NCBI GenBank assembly: GCA_045576175.1
Contig: JAZNFW010000138.1
Coordinates: forward strand, 1 to 13,890
Reading direction: 5' to 3'
Source of the DNA: RGIG8748 sp045576175
GTDB lineage: Bacteria; Bacillota; Clostridia; UMGS1810
Length of the DNA: 13,890 bases
This document shows, piece after piece, positions 7,531-13,890 of the stretch; position 1 is the first letter of the stretch, and each line of letters starts with the position of its first letter. The notes beneath the pieces are model-generated. The model had not been told where the DNA came from, searched no databases, and worked only from the letters and a program-made list of their open reading frames with translations. The position numbers were made by a program, and so were the translations under genes.

Positions 7531-7543
7531 GGGAGGCAGCATA

Positions 7544-9268
7544 ATGAATAATTATCTCGAAGAATACAACAGATGGTGTACAAATGAAACAGTGGATAGC
7601 GACACCAAGTTAGAACTATCCAAACTAAACGATAAAGAGATAAAAGAGAGATTTTATAAGGAACTTGATTTTGGCACAGCGGGCCTAAGGGGCATTGTAG
7701 CGGCAGGACCCAACTGTATGAATATTTATACAGTACGCAAGGCAACACAGGGGCTATGCGAAGACATCTTAAATGAGGGTACCCATCTTGCCAAGTCAGG
7801 CGTGGCAATCGCATATGACTCCAGACATATGTCATATGAATTTGCACTGGAAAGTGCCAAGGTCCTGGCGGCAAACGGGATAAAGGTATATCTTTTTGAA
7901 TCACTTCGTCCCACGCCGGAATTGTCCTTTGCGGTTCGCCATCTTGGTTGTGCAAGAGGTATTGTAATAACTGCCAGTCACAATCCAAAACAGTACAATG
8001 GCTATAAGGCGTATGGAAAAGACGGCGGTCAGCTTCCGCCGGAATCTGCCGATTACGTTGTTTCCATAATAAAAAAGATGGATATTTTTGACGATGTCAA
8101 GGTTCTTACAGAGGATGAACTCAAGAAATCGGGACTTTTGGTTGTTATAGGCAAAGAAGTTGACGAAGCTTACTACAACAGTATTCTCGCACAGTCTATA
8201 AACGAGGAAGCAATAGAAAGCCTTGGCGATGATTTTAAGGTTATATATTCGCCCTTCCACGGAACAGGCAATATACCGGTAAGGGAAATATTAAAGAGAA
8301 TAGGATGTCAAAATGTTCGTGTGGTAAAGGAGCAGGAGAAACCCGACGGAGAATTCCCCACAGTAAAATCACCCAATCCCGAAGACAAGGAAGGTTTCTA
8401 TCTTGCAATACAAATGGCAAATGAGGACAGTGCAGATGTCATTTTTGCCACCGATCCCGACGGTGACAGAATCGGCGTTATTGTAAAGAATTCCAAAGGA
8501 GAATATATTACACTTTCAGGTAACCAGATAGGCGTACTTCTTACAGAGTTCATACTTAGAAATAAGAAACAAAAAGGAGAGCTTTCCAAAAAGGGTGCTA
8601 TAATAAAAACCATAGTTACTACAGATATGGTTAAATCAATTGCCCAAGACTACGGTATTAAGGTTTATGATGTTCTCACCGGCTTTAAGTTTATAGGAGA
8701 GAAGATTAAGCAGTTCGAAGAGGGCGAAATAGACAATGAATATATTTTTGGCTTTGAGGAAAGCTATGGCTACCTTGCAGGAACATATTGCAGAGATAAG
8801 GATGCAGTTCTTGCCTCAATGCTCATAACCGAGATGGCGGCAGATTACAAAACAAAGGGTATGACCTTATATGATGGTCTTATGGAGCTCTACAAAAAAT
8901 ACGGCTTCTACATAGAAGACCTCAGGACATACACCTTTGAAGGTATGGACGGTATAGAAAAAATGAAGTCCATGATGGAAAATCTGCGTACCAATCCGCC
9001 AATGGAATTTGATGGCATAAAGGTTTCTTATATCTGGGATGTATCCAAAAATACAAAGACCAATCTTTCAGACGGCAGTGTGGAAGAACTTAAATTGCCA
9101 AAGTCCAACGTACTCAAATTCATTCTTGAAGATGACTCCTGGATTGCAGTGCGTCCGTCTGGAACAGAACCGAAAATCAAGTTCTATTTTGCATCAAAAG
9201 ATAAGAATATGGATGGAGCAAAGTCAAAACTTGAATCTTTTATGAAACAAATGGAAAAATTAATGTAA
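7544..9268 (+). CDS. pgcA: Alpha-phosphoglucomutase (phosphohexomutase family)
   Basis: The enzyme interconverts glucose 1-phosphate and glucose 6-phosphate through a phosphoserine, linking glycolysis to glycogen, UDP-glucose and wall polymers. All four active-site loops are present in order: the phosphoserine loop TASHNP with S145, the metal loop DPDGDR at 304-309, the sugar loop GFEES at 403-407, and the phosphate-binding loop RPSGTEPK at 537-544. The 574-residue length and N-terminal FGTAGLRG (about 43-50) match the Bacillota PgcA group. Some members of that group also act on mannose phosphates, so specificity is not certain. GGGAGG is seven bases before the ATG. The gene follows pfkA and precedes rpmE with no terminator on either side, although rpmE has its own promoter. 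Confidence 0.94.
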   Translation: MNNYLEEYNRWCTNETVDSDTKLELSKLNDKEIKERFYKELDFGTAGLRGIVAAGPNCMNIYTVRKATQGLCEDILNEGTHLAKSGVAIAYDSRHMSYEFALESAKVLAANGIKVYLFESLRPTPELSFAVRHLGCARGIVITASHNPKQYNGYKAYGKDGGQLPPESADYVVSIIKKMDIFDDVKVLTEDELKKSGLLVVIGKEVDEAYYNSILAQSINEEAIESLGDDFKVIYSPFHGTGNIPVREILKRIGCQNVRVVKEQEKPDGEFPTVKSPNPEDKEGFYLAIQMANEDSADVIFATDPDGDRIGVIVKNSKGEYITLSGNQIGVLLTEFILRNKKQKGELSKKGAIIKTIVTTDMVKSIAQDYGIKVYDVLTGFKFIGEKIKQFEEGEIDNEYIFGFEESYGYLAGTYCRDKDAVLASMLITEMAADYKTKGMTLYDGLMELYKKYGFYIEDLRTYTFEGMDGIEKMKSMMENLRTNPPMEFDGIKVSYIWDVSKNTKTNLSDGSVEELKLPKSNVLKFILEDDSWIAVRPSGTEPKIKFYFASKDKNMDGAKSKLESFMKQMEKLM

Positions 9269-9285
9269 ATTAATAAAAATAATGC

Positions 9286-9314
9286 TTGCATTTTGGAAAA
9301 AGCTGTGTTATAAT
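9286..9314 (+). promoter_or_regulatory. Strong extended -10 promoter for rpmE
   Basis: TTGCAT (9286-9291), a 17-base spacer and a perfect TATAAT (9309-9314) preceded by TGT (9306-9308) form an extended -10 promoter. Start of transcription is expected near 9321, giving a short leader of about 38 bases. Confidence 0.88.
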
Positions 9315-9323
9315 GATTTAGTC

Positions 9324-9338
9324 ATAATTGAGAATTAT
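9324..9338 (+). promoter_or_regulatory. Small palindrome at the rpmE transcription start
   Basis: ATAATT-GAG-AATTAT is a perfect 6-3-6 palindrome beginning about three bases after the predicted start of transcription. Its position would suit an operator, but it does not match the Zur consensus TCGTAAT-n-ATTACGA well, and chance in AT-rich DNA is possible. Confidence 0.25.
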
Positions 9339-9358
9339 TGAAGTAGAGGTGAACATAA

Positions 9359-9562
9359 ATGAAACAGGGTGTACATCCCGATTACAAAGCAACAGTAATC
9401 AAGTGTGCTTGCGGTGCTACATTTGAAACAGGTTCAACAAGAGAAAACATCAATGTTGAAATCTGCTCCAAGTGCCATCCTTTCTACACAGGTAAGCAGA
9501 AGCTTGTAGACACAGGCGGAAGAATCGATAAGTTCAAGAAGAAGTTCGGAATGGACAAATAA
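9359..9562 (+). CDS. rpmE: 50S ribosomal protein L31, zinc-binding type
   Basis: L31 is a small protein bridging the central protuberance of the large ribosomal subunit to the small subunit. The 67-residue protein starts MKQGVHPDY and carries the four cysteines of the zinc-containing (C+) form: C16 and C18 in a CxC, C36 and C39 in a CxxC. It is therefore not the zinc-free paralogue that is induced under zinc starvation. GAGGTGA at 9346-9352 is six bases before the ATG. It has its own strong promoter and is followed by a hairpin, then by bipA, another ribosome-related gene. Confidence 0.97.
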   Translation: MKQGVHPDYKATVIKCACGATFETGSTRENINVEICSKCHPFYTGKQKLVDTGGRIDKFKKKFGMDK

Positions 9563-9569
9563 TGTGTTA

Positions 9570-9598
9570 AAAACCCCTTCATCAAAAGAAGGGGTTTT
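9570..9598 (+). terminator. Hairpin between rpmE and bipA, probably a partial terminator
   Basis: An 11-bp perfect stem (AAAACCCCTTC at 9570-9580 with GAAGGGGTTTT at 9588-9598) has a seven-base loop. The only T run is the four Ts that form the stem itself, followed by CGATTTAC, so termination may be incomplete. No promoter is visible between it and bipA, which suggests that bipA and ung depend on read-through. Confidence 0.7.
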
Positions 9599-9611
9599 CG
9601 ATTTACTTAGT

Positions 9612-9617
9612 AAAGGA
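9612..9617 (+). promoter_or_regulatory. Ribosome binding site deciding the bipA start
   Basis: AAAGGA lies nine bases before the ATG at 9627. The longer in-frame reading from the GTG at 9564 would translate the terminator hairpin and add 21 residues absent from BipA proteins, so it is rejected. Confidence 0.8.
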
Positions 9618-9626
9618 CTGAATTTT

Positions 9627-11444
9627 ATGGGTTCAAGACAGGATTTAAGAAATGTTGCAATCATAGCCCATGTAGACCATGGCAAGACAACACTCGTTGA
9701 CGCTCTTCTAAAGCAGAGCGGAATTTTTAGAGAAAACCAGCAGGTAGACGAGAGAGTTATGGACAACAATGACCTCGAAAAAGAAAGAGGCATAACCATA
9801 CTTTCCAAGAATACATCACTTAGCTACAACGGCGTTAAGATAAATATAGTAGACACACCAGGACACGCCGATTTTGGCGGAGAGGTTGAGCGTGTGCTCA
9901 AGATGGTAGACGGCGTTCTGGTGCTTGTGGATGCCTTTGAGGGCTGTATGCCTCAGACAAGATTTGTACTAAAAAAGGCGCTTTCTCTCAATCTTCATCC
10001 CATCATCGTTGTAAACAAGGTGGACAGGCCAAATGCCCGTCCGTATGAGGTTGTAGACGAGGTGCTTGAGCTTTTCCTGGAGCTTGAAGCCACCGACGAC
10101 CAGTTTAATTCTCCGGTTATATACGCATCCGGCAGGAGCGGTTATGCAACTTTAGACCCCGAAGCACAGGGCAAGGATATGAAGCCTCTTTTAGATATGA
10201 TTGTAAACCACGTTCCTGCGCCCAAAGGTGATATGGACGGCAGTCTTCAGCTTCTTATATCCAATATAGATTATGATGATTATGTGGGTACTATGGCTGT
10301 GGGTAGAGTTGAGCGTGGCAGCGTTAGGGTTGGACAAAACGCCATCATCTGCAAAAAGGACGGCACAACCTCGAACATAAGACTTACAAAAATGTATATG
10401 TATGAGGGCTTAAAAAGAGTTGAGGTAAGTGAGGCAACAGTAGGAGACATCGTGCTTATGGCTGGTGTTGCCGATGTTAAAATAGGTGAAACCATATGCG
10501 ATGTAGACTGCCCCGATCCGCTTCCGTTTGTCGATATAGACGAGCCCACCATAGCTATGACCTTTAGTGTAAACGATTCGCCGTTTGCGGGCCGTGAGGG
10601 TGAGTTTGTAACAAGCAGACACCTAAGGGATAGACTCTACAGAGAGATGATGACAAATGTAAGTCTCAGGGTGGAGGATACCGAAACCTCCGAAGCGTTT
10701 AAGGTTTCCGGAAGAGGTGAACTTCATCTTTCCATACTTATAGAGACTATGCGTCGCCAGGGCTATGAATTTCAGGTTTCAAAACCCGAGGTTATAAACA
10801 AGGTAAAAGATGGCGTTGTGCTTGAGCCTATGGAGCTTCTTATAGTAGATGTTCCCGAGGAGTTTGTGGGCACCGTGATTCAGACGCTTGCCGAGAGAAA
10901 AGGGCAGATGCTCAATATGAGCGCAAGCACATCGGGTTATACAAGACTTGAGTTCAATATTCCGTCCAGAAGCCTTATTGGTTACCGTTCCCAGCTTATG
11001 ACCGATACCCGTGGAAACGGCATAATGAACCATATATTAAATGGATACGAGGAGTACAAAGGCGATATTCCCATGCGTTCGAGAGGTTCTCTTGTTGCCT
11101 TTGAGGATGGCGAATCCATAACCTACGGACTTTTCAACGCTCAGGAAAGAGGCTCTCTCTTTATAGGCCCCGGTGTAGAGGTTTATCAGGGTATGGTAGT
11201 TGGAGAGAACTTAAGAGTGGGGGATATAGATGTTAATGTGTGCAAGAAAAAACACATCACAAACACCCGTGCCTCCGGCTCCGATGACGCATTAAGACTT
11301 GTTCCTCCGGTTATAATGTCACTGGAAAACTGTATAGAATTTCTTGCTGACGATGAGCTTTTGGAGGTAACACCGCAGAGTCTCAGGATAAGAAAGAAAA
11401 TTCTCGACAAGACCCTTCGTGCCAAAGCTAAAGCTCGCAAATAG
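9627..11444 (+). CDS. bipA: Ribosome-associated GTPase BipA/TypA
   Basis: BipA is a translational GTPase related to EF-G and LepA. It binds the 70S ribosome and helps large-subunit assembly, especially in cold or stress. From the ATG at 9627 the protein is 605 residues, the usual family length. The GTPase signatures are AHVDHGKT (14-21), RGITI (54-58), DTPGH (76-80) and NKVD (130-133). EF-Tu domain II-like (about 200-290), EF-G domain III and V-like (about 300-475) and the BipA-specific C-terminal domain follow. The last shows the family pattern of residues such as RGNGIMNH and MRSRGSL. The gene follows rpmE through a weak hairpin and is 11 bases before ung, so bipA-ung are co-transcribed. 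Confidence 0.96.
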   Translation: MGSRQDLRNVAIIAHVDHGKTTLVDALLKQSGIFRENQQVDERVMDNNDLEKERGITILSKNTSLSYNGVKINIVDTPGHADFGGEVERVLKMVDGVLVLVDAFEGCMPQTRFVLKKALSLNLHPIIVVNKVDRPNARPYEVVDEVLELFLELEATDDQFNSPVIYASGRSGYATLDPEAQGKDMKPLLDMIVNHVPAPKGDMDGSLQLLISNIDYDDYVGTMAVGRVERGSVRVGQNAIICKKDGTTSNIRLTKMYMYEGLKRVEVSEATVGDIVLMAGVADVKIGETICDVDCPDPLPFVDIDEPTIAMTFSVNDSPFAGREGEFVTSRHLRDRLYREMMTNVSLRVEDTETSEAFKVSGRGELHLSILIETMRRQGYEFQVSKPEVINKVKDGVVLEPMELLIVDVPEEFVGTVIQTLAERKGQMLNMSASTSGYTRLEFNIPSRSLIGYRSQLMTDTRGNGIMNHILNGYEEYKGDIPMRSRGSLVAFEDGESITYGLFNAQERGSLFIGPGVEVYQGMVVGENLRVGDIDVNVCKKKHITNTRASGSDDALRLVPPVIMSLENCIEFLADDELLEVTPQSLRIRKKILDKTLRAKAKARK

Positions 11445-11455
11445 AGGATAAAACA

Positions 11456-12130
11456 ATGGTTGACTTTGAAAATAGCTGGAATGAAATCTTAAAAGAAGAA
11501 TTCACTAAAGAATACTATCTTAAGCTTCGTGCATTTCTTAAAGAGGAGTACAGCTCAAGAACAATATATCCCTCCATGTACGATATTTATAATGCTCTTA
11601 AGCTGACATCCTACGAGGATGTAAAGGTAGTGATACTTGGTCAGGACCCCTATCACGGTGAGGGGGAGGCTCACGGTCTTGCTTTTTCCGTTAAGCCCGG
11701 TATTGCAATACCACCGTCGCTAAAAAACATCTACAAGGAGCTAAATTTGTCTCTTGGATGCTATATTCCCAATAACGGATACCTTGAAAAATGGGCAAAG
11801 CAGGGAGTACTTCTTTTAAACACTGCTCTTACCGTGCAAAAGGATATTGCCAATTCGCATAGAGGAAAGGGCTGGGAAGTTTTTACAGATGCTGTTATAA
11901 ATAAGCTTAATTTGCGTGATAAGAGAGTAATATTTTTGCTTTGGGGTAACAATGCAAAAGAGAAAACATCTCTTATAAACACGAATTTTCATCATGTATT
12001 AACCAGTGTTCATCCAAGCCCACTTTCTGCATCACGAGGATTCTTTGGGTGCAATCACTTTAAAAAAGCAAACGAAATACTTATAGATATGGGACAAACA
12101 CCAATAGATTGGCAAATAGAGAATATGTAA
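11456..12130 (+). CDS. ung: Uracil-DNA glycosylase, family 1
   Basis: Ung excises uracil arising from cytosine deamination or dUTP misincorporation and starts base excision repair. The 224-residue protein has the family 1 water-activating motif GQDPYH with catalytic D64, the uracil-stacking F77 (in HGLAFS), the uracil-reading N122 (in LLLNTALTV), and the DNA-intercalation loop HPSPLSA with H186. Length and motifs are standard. AGAGGA at 11443-11448 overlaps the bipA stop codon and precedes the ATG by seven bases. This is the last gene of the + strand block and converges with groEL. Confidence 0.97.
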   Translation: MVDFENSWNEILKEEFTKEYYLKLRAFLKEEYSSRTIYPSMYDIYNALKLTSYEDVKVVILGQDPYHGEGEAHGLAFSVKPGIAIPPSLKNIYKELNLSLGCYIPNNGYLEKWAKQGVLLLNTALTVQKDIANSHRGKGWEVFTDAVINKLNLRDKRVIFLLWGNNAKEKTSLINTNFHHVLTSVHPSPLSASRGFFGCNHFKKANEILIDMGQTPIDWQIENM

Positions 12131-12133
12131 CTT

Positions 12134-12164
12134 AAAAGAGTTCGGCAAAAGCCGAACTCTTTTT
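12134..12164. terminator. Bidirectional terminator between ung and groEL
   Basis: A 13-bp perfect stem (AAAAGAGTTCGGC at 12134-12146 with GCCGAACTCTTTT from 12151) surrounds a four-base loop. It reads into a T run on the + strand and also on the - strand, where the left-arm As become Ts. It can therefore end both the ung and the groEL transcripts, whose stop codons are 53 bases apart. Confidence 0.92.
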
Positions 12165-12183
12165 GTATATCTGTATTTTGTTA

Positions 12184-13824
12184 TTAATACATTCCCATAC
12201 CGCCGGGCATTCCGCCACCGGCTGCCATGGCAGCTGCAGCGTTGGGGTCGGGCTTATCTGCAACGATGCTTTCTGTGGTAAGAACCATACTAGCAACACT
12301 TGCAGCATTCTGAAGTGCACTTCTTGTAACTTTGGCAGGGTCAACAATGCCGTCTTCTACCATATTTACATATTTTTCTGTAAGTGCGTTAAAGCCAATT
12401 CCGGCTTCGCTGGATTTAACTTTGTCAATTATTACAGAACCTTCAAGACCTGCATTCTTTGCAATCTGCTTAACAGGCTCTTCGAGAGCTTTTAAGATAA
12501 TCTGAACACCTGTCTTTTCGTCTGCATCTTCTGTGGTAGCAAGAAGAGCTTCTACAGAGGGGATAGCATTGATGTAGGATGTACCGCCACCTGCAATAAT
12601 GCCTTCTTCAACAGCAGCCTTTGTAGCAGCCAATGCATCTTCAATTCTTAACTTTGTTTCTTTCATTTCTGTTTCAGTAGCAGCACCAACCTTGATTACT
12701 GCAACACCGCCGGAAAGCTTTGCAAGTCTTTCCTGAAGCTTTTCTCTGTCGAATTCACTCGTTGTTTCTTCTATCTGATTTTTTATAACAGCTATTCTGT
12801 CTGCTATAGCATCACTGCTTCCGTTTCCGTCAACTATGATTGTAAGCTCTTTCTGTACCTTAACCTGCTTCGCAGTACCGAGCATATCGATTGTAGTTTC
12901 CTTAAGGTCAAAACCAAGCTCGTCGCTTATTACCTGACCGCCTGTTAAGATTGCTATATCACGGAGCATTTCTTTTCTTCTGTCGCCAAAGCCGGGAGCC
13001 TTTACTGCAACACAGGTAAATGTTCCACGGAGCTTGTTTACAACGAGTGTTGTAAGCGCTTCGCCTTCGATATCTTCGGCAATTATGAGAAGCTTCTTGC
13101 CCTGCTGAACAATCTGCTCAAGAACAGGAAGAAGGTCCTGAATGTTGGAAATCTTCTTGTCTGTAATGAGGATATATGCATCATCTAAAACAGCTTCCAT
13201 CTTCTCTGTGTCTGTAACCATATAGGGAGAGATGTAACCTCTGTCAAACTGCATACCTTCCACTACATCGCAGTAGGTTTCTGCAGTCTTGGATTCTTCC
13301 ACAGTAATAACGCCGTCTGCAGTTACCTTTTCCATAGCATCTGCAATAAGGTTACCAATGTATTCGTTTGCAGCAGATACAGAAGCAACTCTTGCTATAT
13401 CTTCCTTACCGCTTACCTTTTTGGAGCTCTTTAAGATGTATTCTACTGCAGCATCAACGGATTTCTGAATACCTTTTTTTACAATCATGGGGTTAGCGCC
13501 TGCAGTTACATTCTTCATGCCCTCGTGAATGAATGCCTGAGCAAGAAGGGTCGCAGTGGTAGTACCGTCACCGGCAGCATCGTTGGTCTTGGAAGCCACC
13601 TCGCGCACAAGCTGTGCGCCCATGTTTTCGGCCGCGTCCTCGAGCTCGATCTCCTTGGCGATGGTCACACCGTCATTGGTGATCAGGGGCGAGCCAAACT
13701 GCTTCGAAAGCACAACGTTACGGCCCTTCGGACCGAGGGTGATCTTAACGGTATCGGCCAGCTGGTCAACACCGCGAAGCAGCGCGTTTCTTGCATCAAT
13801 TCCGTAAAGAATATTCTTTGCCAT
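12184..13824 (-). CDS. groEL: Chaperonin GroEL (Hsp60), with a compositionally mosaic 5' end
   Basis: GroEL is the 14-subunit ATP-driven folding chamber. The 546-residue protein is full length, with the ATP motif GDGTTT at 85-90 (D86 matching E. coli D87), the nucleotide-binding GPKGRN near 31-36, IIAGGGTS in the C-terminal equatorial part, and a GGM-rich tail (GGGMPGGMGMY). AAGGAGG on the minus strand (13833-13839) overlaps the groES stop and is eight bases from the ATG. The gene looks intact, but its codon use changes within the reading frame. Codons about 13-100 use ACC/ATC/GTG/CTG/AAG with about 60% GC, while adjoining downstream codons use ACA/ATA/GTA/AAA with about 38-42% GC. The protein itself appears normal across the junction. 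Confidence 0.98.
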   Translation of the reverse strand: MAKNILYGIDARNALLRGVDQLADTVKITLGPKGRNVVLSKQFGSPLITNDGVTIAKEIELEDAAENMGAQLVREVASKTNDAAGDGTTTATLLAQAFIHEGMKNVTAGANPMIVKKGIQKSVDAAVEYILKSSKKVSGKEDIARVASVSAANEYIGNLIADAMEKVTADGVITVEESKTAETYCDVVEGMQFDRGYISPYMVTDTEKMEAVLDDAYILITDKKISNIQDLLPVLEQIVQQGKKLLIIAEDIEGEALTTLVVNKLRGTFTCVAVKAPGFGDRRKEMLRDIAILTGGQVISDELGFDLKETTIDMLGTAKQVKVQKELTIIVDGNGSSDAIADRIAVIKNQIEETTSEFDREKLQERLAKLSGGVAVIKVGAATETEMKETKLRIEDALAATKAAVEEGIIAGGGTSYINAIPSVEALLATTEDADEKTGVQIILKALEEPVKQIAKNAGLEGSVIIDKVKSSEAGIGFNALTEKYVNMVEDGIVDPAKVTRSALQNAASVASMVLTTESIVADKPDPNAAAAMAAGGGMPGGMGMY

Positions 13825-13837
13825 GACAAAATCCTCC

Positions 13838-13890
13838 TTACTCTACGATCGCGAGAATATCATCGTTGCGAACAATGGTGTACTCGCGCC
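13838..13890 (-). CDS. groES: Co-chaperonin GroES, C-terminal end only (cut by window edge)
   Basis: The minus strand reads REYTIVRNDDILAIVE followed by TAA, which matches the end of GroES, and it stands 13 bases before the groEL ATG as in a standard groESL operon. Only about 17 codons including the stop lie inside the window. The heat-shock promoter and any CIRCE/HrcA operator would be upstream, beyond the window. The fragment is fairly GC-rich, like the adjoining 5' part of groEL. Confidence 0.88.
   Translation of the reverse strand, partial: REYTIVRNDDILAIVE

Noticed and set aside
7218..7988. Open reading frame of 256 codons on the minus strand across the pfkA-pgcA junction
   Set aside because: It is antisense to two clear enzymes, has no family resemblance, is rich in Cys, Leu and Trp in a low-complexity way, and has no convincing ribosome binding site. 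It is a shadow of the coding strand.
9564..9626. N-terminal extension of bipA from the GTG at 9564
   Set aside because: It would translate the rpmE downstream hairpin, has no Shine-Dalgarno, and adds 21 residues not found in BipA proteins. ATG 9627 with AAAGGA fits.
12163..12495. Open reading frame of 110 codons on the + strand after ung
   Set aside because: It runs antisense through the groEL 3' end, is Cys/Phe-rich, starts in the terminator region, and has no family resemblance.
1..13890. Search for CRISPR arrays, transposases, insertion-sequence ends, tRNA/rRNA genes, toxin-antitoxin or defence genes
   Set aside because: No direct-repeat array, transposase motif, cloverleaf or defence-type domain is visible; every gap between genes is short and explained mainly by promoters and terminators.

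Overview
The window looks like a chromosomal segment of a low-to-mid GC Bacillota, most likely a Clostridia member able to ferment glutamate. Supporting signs are the coenzyme-B12 glutamate mutase/methylaspartate cluster, strong AGGAGG-type ribosome binding sites, sigma-A promoters of the TTGACA/TATAAT type, frequent ATA/ACA/AGA codons, and simple hairpin-plus-T terminators. I cannot name a genus. All genes but groEL and groES lie on the + strand, and there are no mobile elements, CRISPR arrays, rRNAs or tRNAs. No gene-free stretch exceeds about 210 bases.

Region 1 (59-4621) is a tight four-gene operon, glmS-glmL-glmE-mal, closed by a clean terminator. GlmS and GlmE form the adenosylcobalamin-dependent glutamate mutase, which converts L-glutamate to (2S,3S)-3-methylaspartate. 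GlmL is the ASKHA-fold accessory protein, and Mal deaminates methylaspartate to mesaconate. These are the first two steps of the methylaspartate route of glutamate fermentation. The later enzymes (mesaconase, citramalate lyase) are not in the window.

Region 2 (4648-6150) is a membrane-quality module under its own strong promoter: a short NfeD-family protein with a TTG start, then a stomatin-like SPFH protein, then a long compound terminator.

Region 3 (6184-9268) holds central carbon metabolism: a 6-phosphofructokinase with the mixed Gly/Lys active-site signature, then an alpha-phosphoglucomutase with its own probable promoter. Region 4 (9286-12164) holds rpmE (zinc-type L31), bipA/typA and ung, and ends at a symmetrical terminator shared with the convergent groEL.

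Region 5 (12184-13890, minus strand) is groEL preceded by the last codons of groES. The first ~90-100 codons of groEL, except the extreme 5' end, are about 60% GC with GC-ending codons, while the adjoining part of the same gene is about 38-42% GC. That break is the most noteworthy anomaly here: it means either a recombinant groESL or an assembly chimera. I found no convincing new biological system; the rest is well-known housekeeping and catabolic genes with a few regulatory details worth checking.
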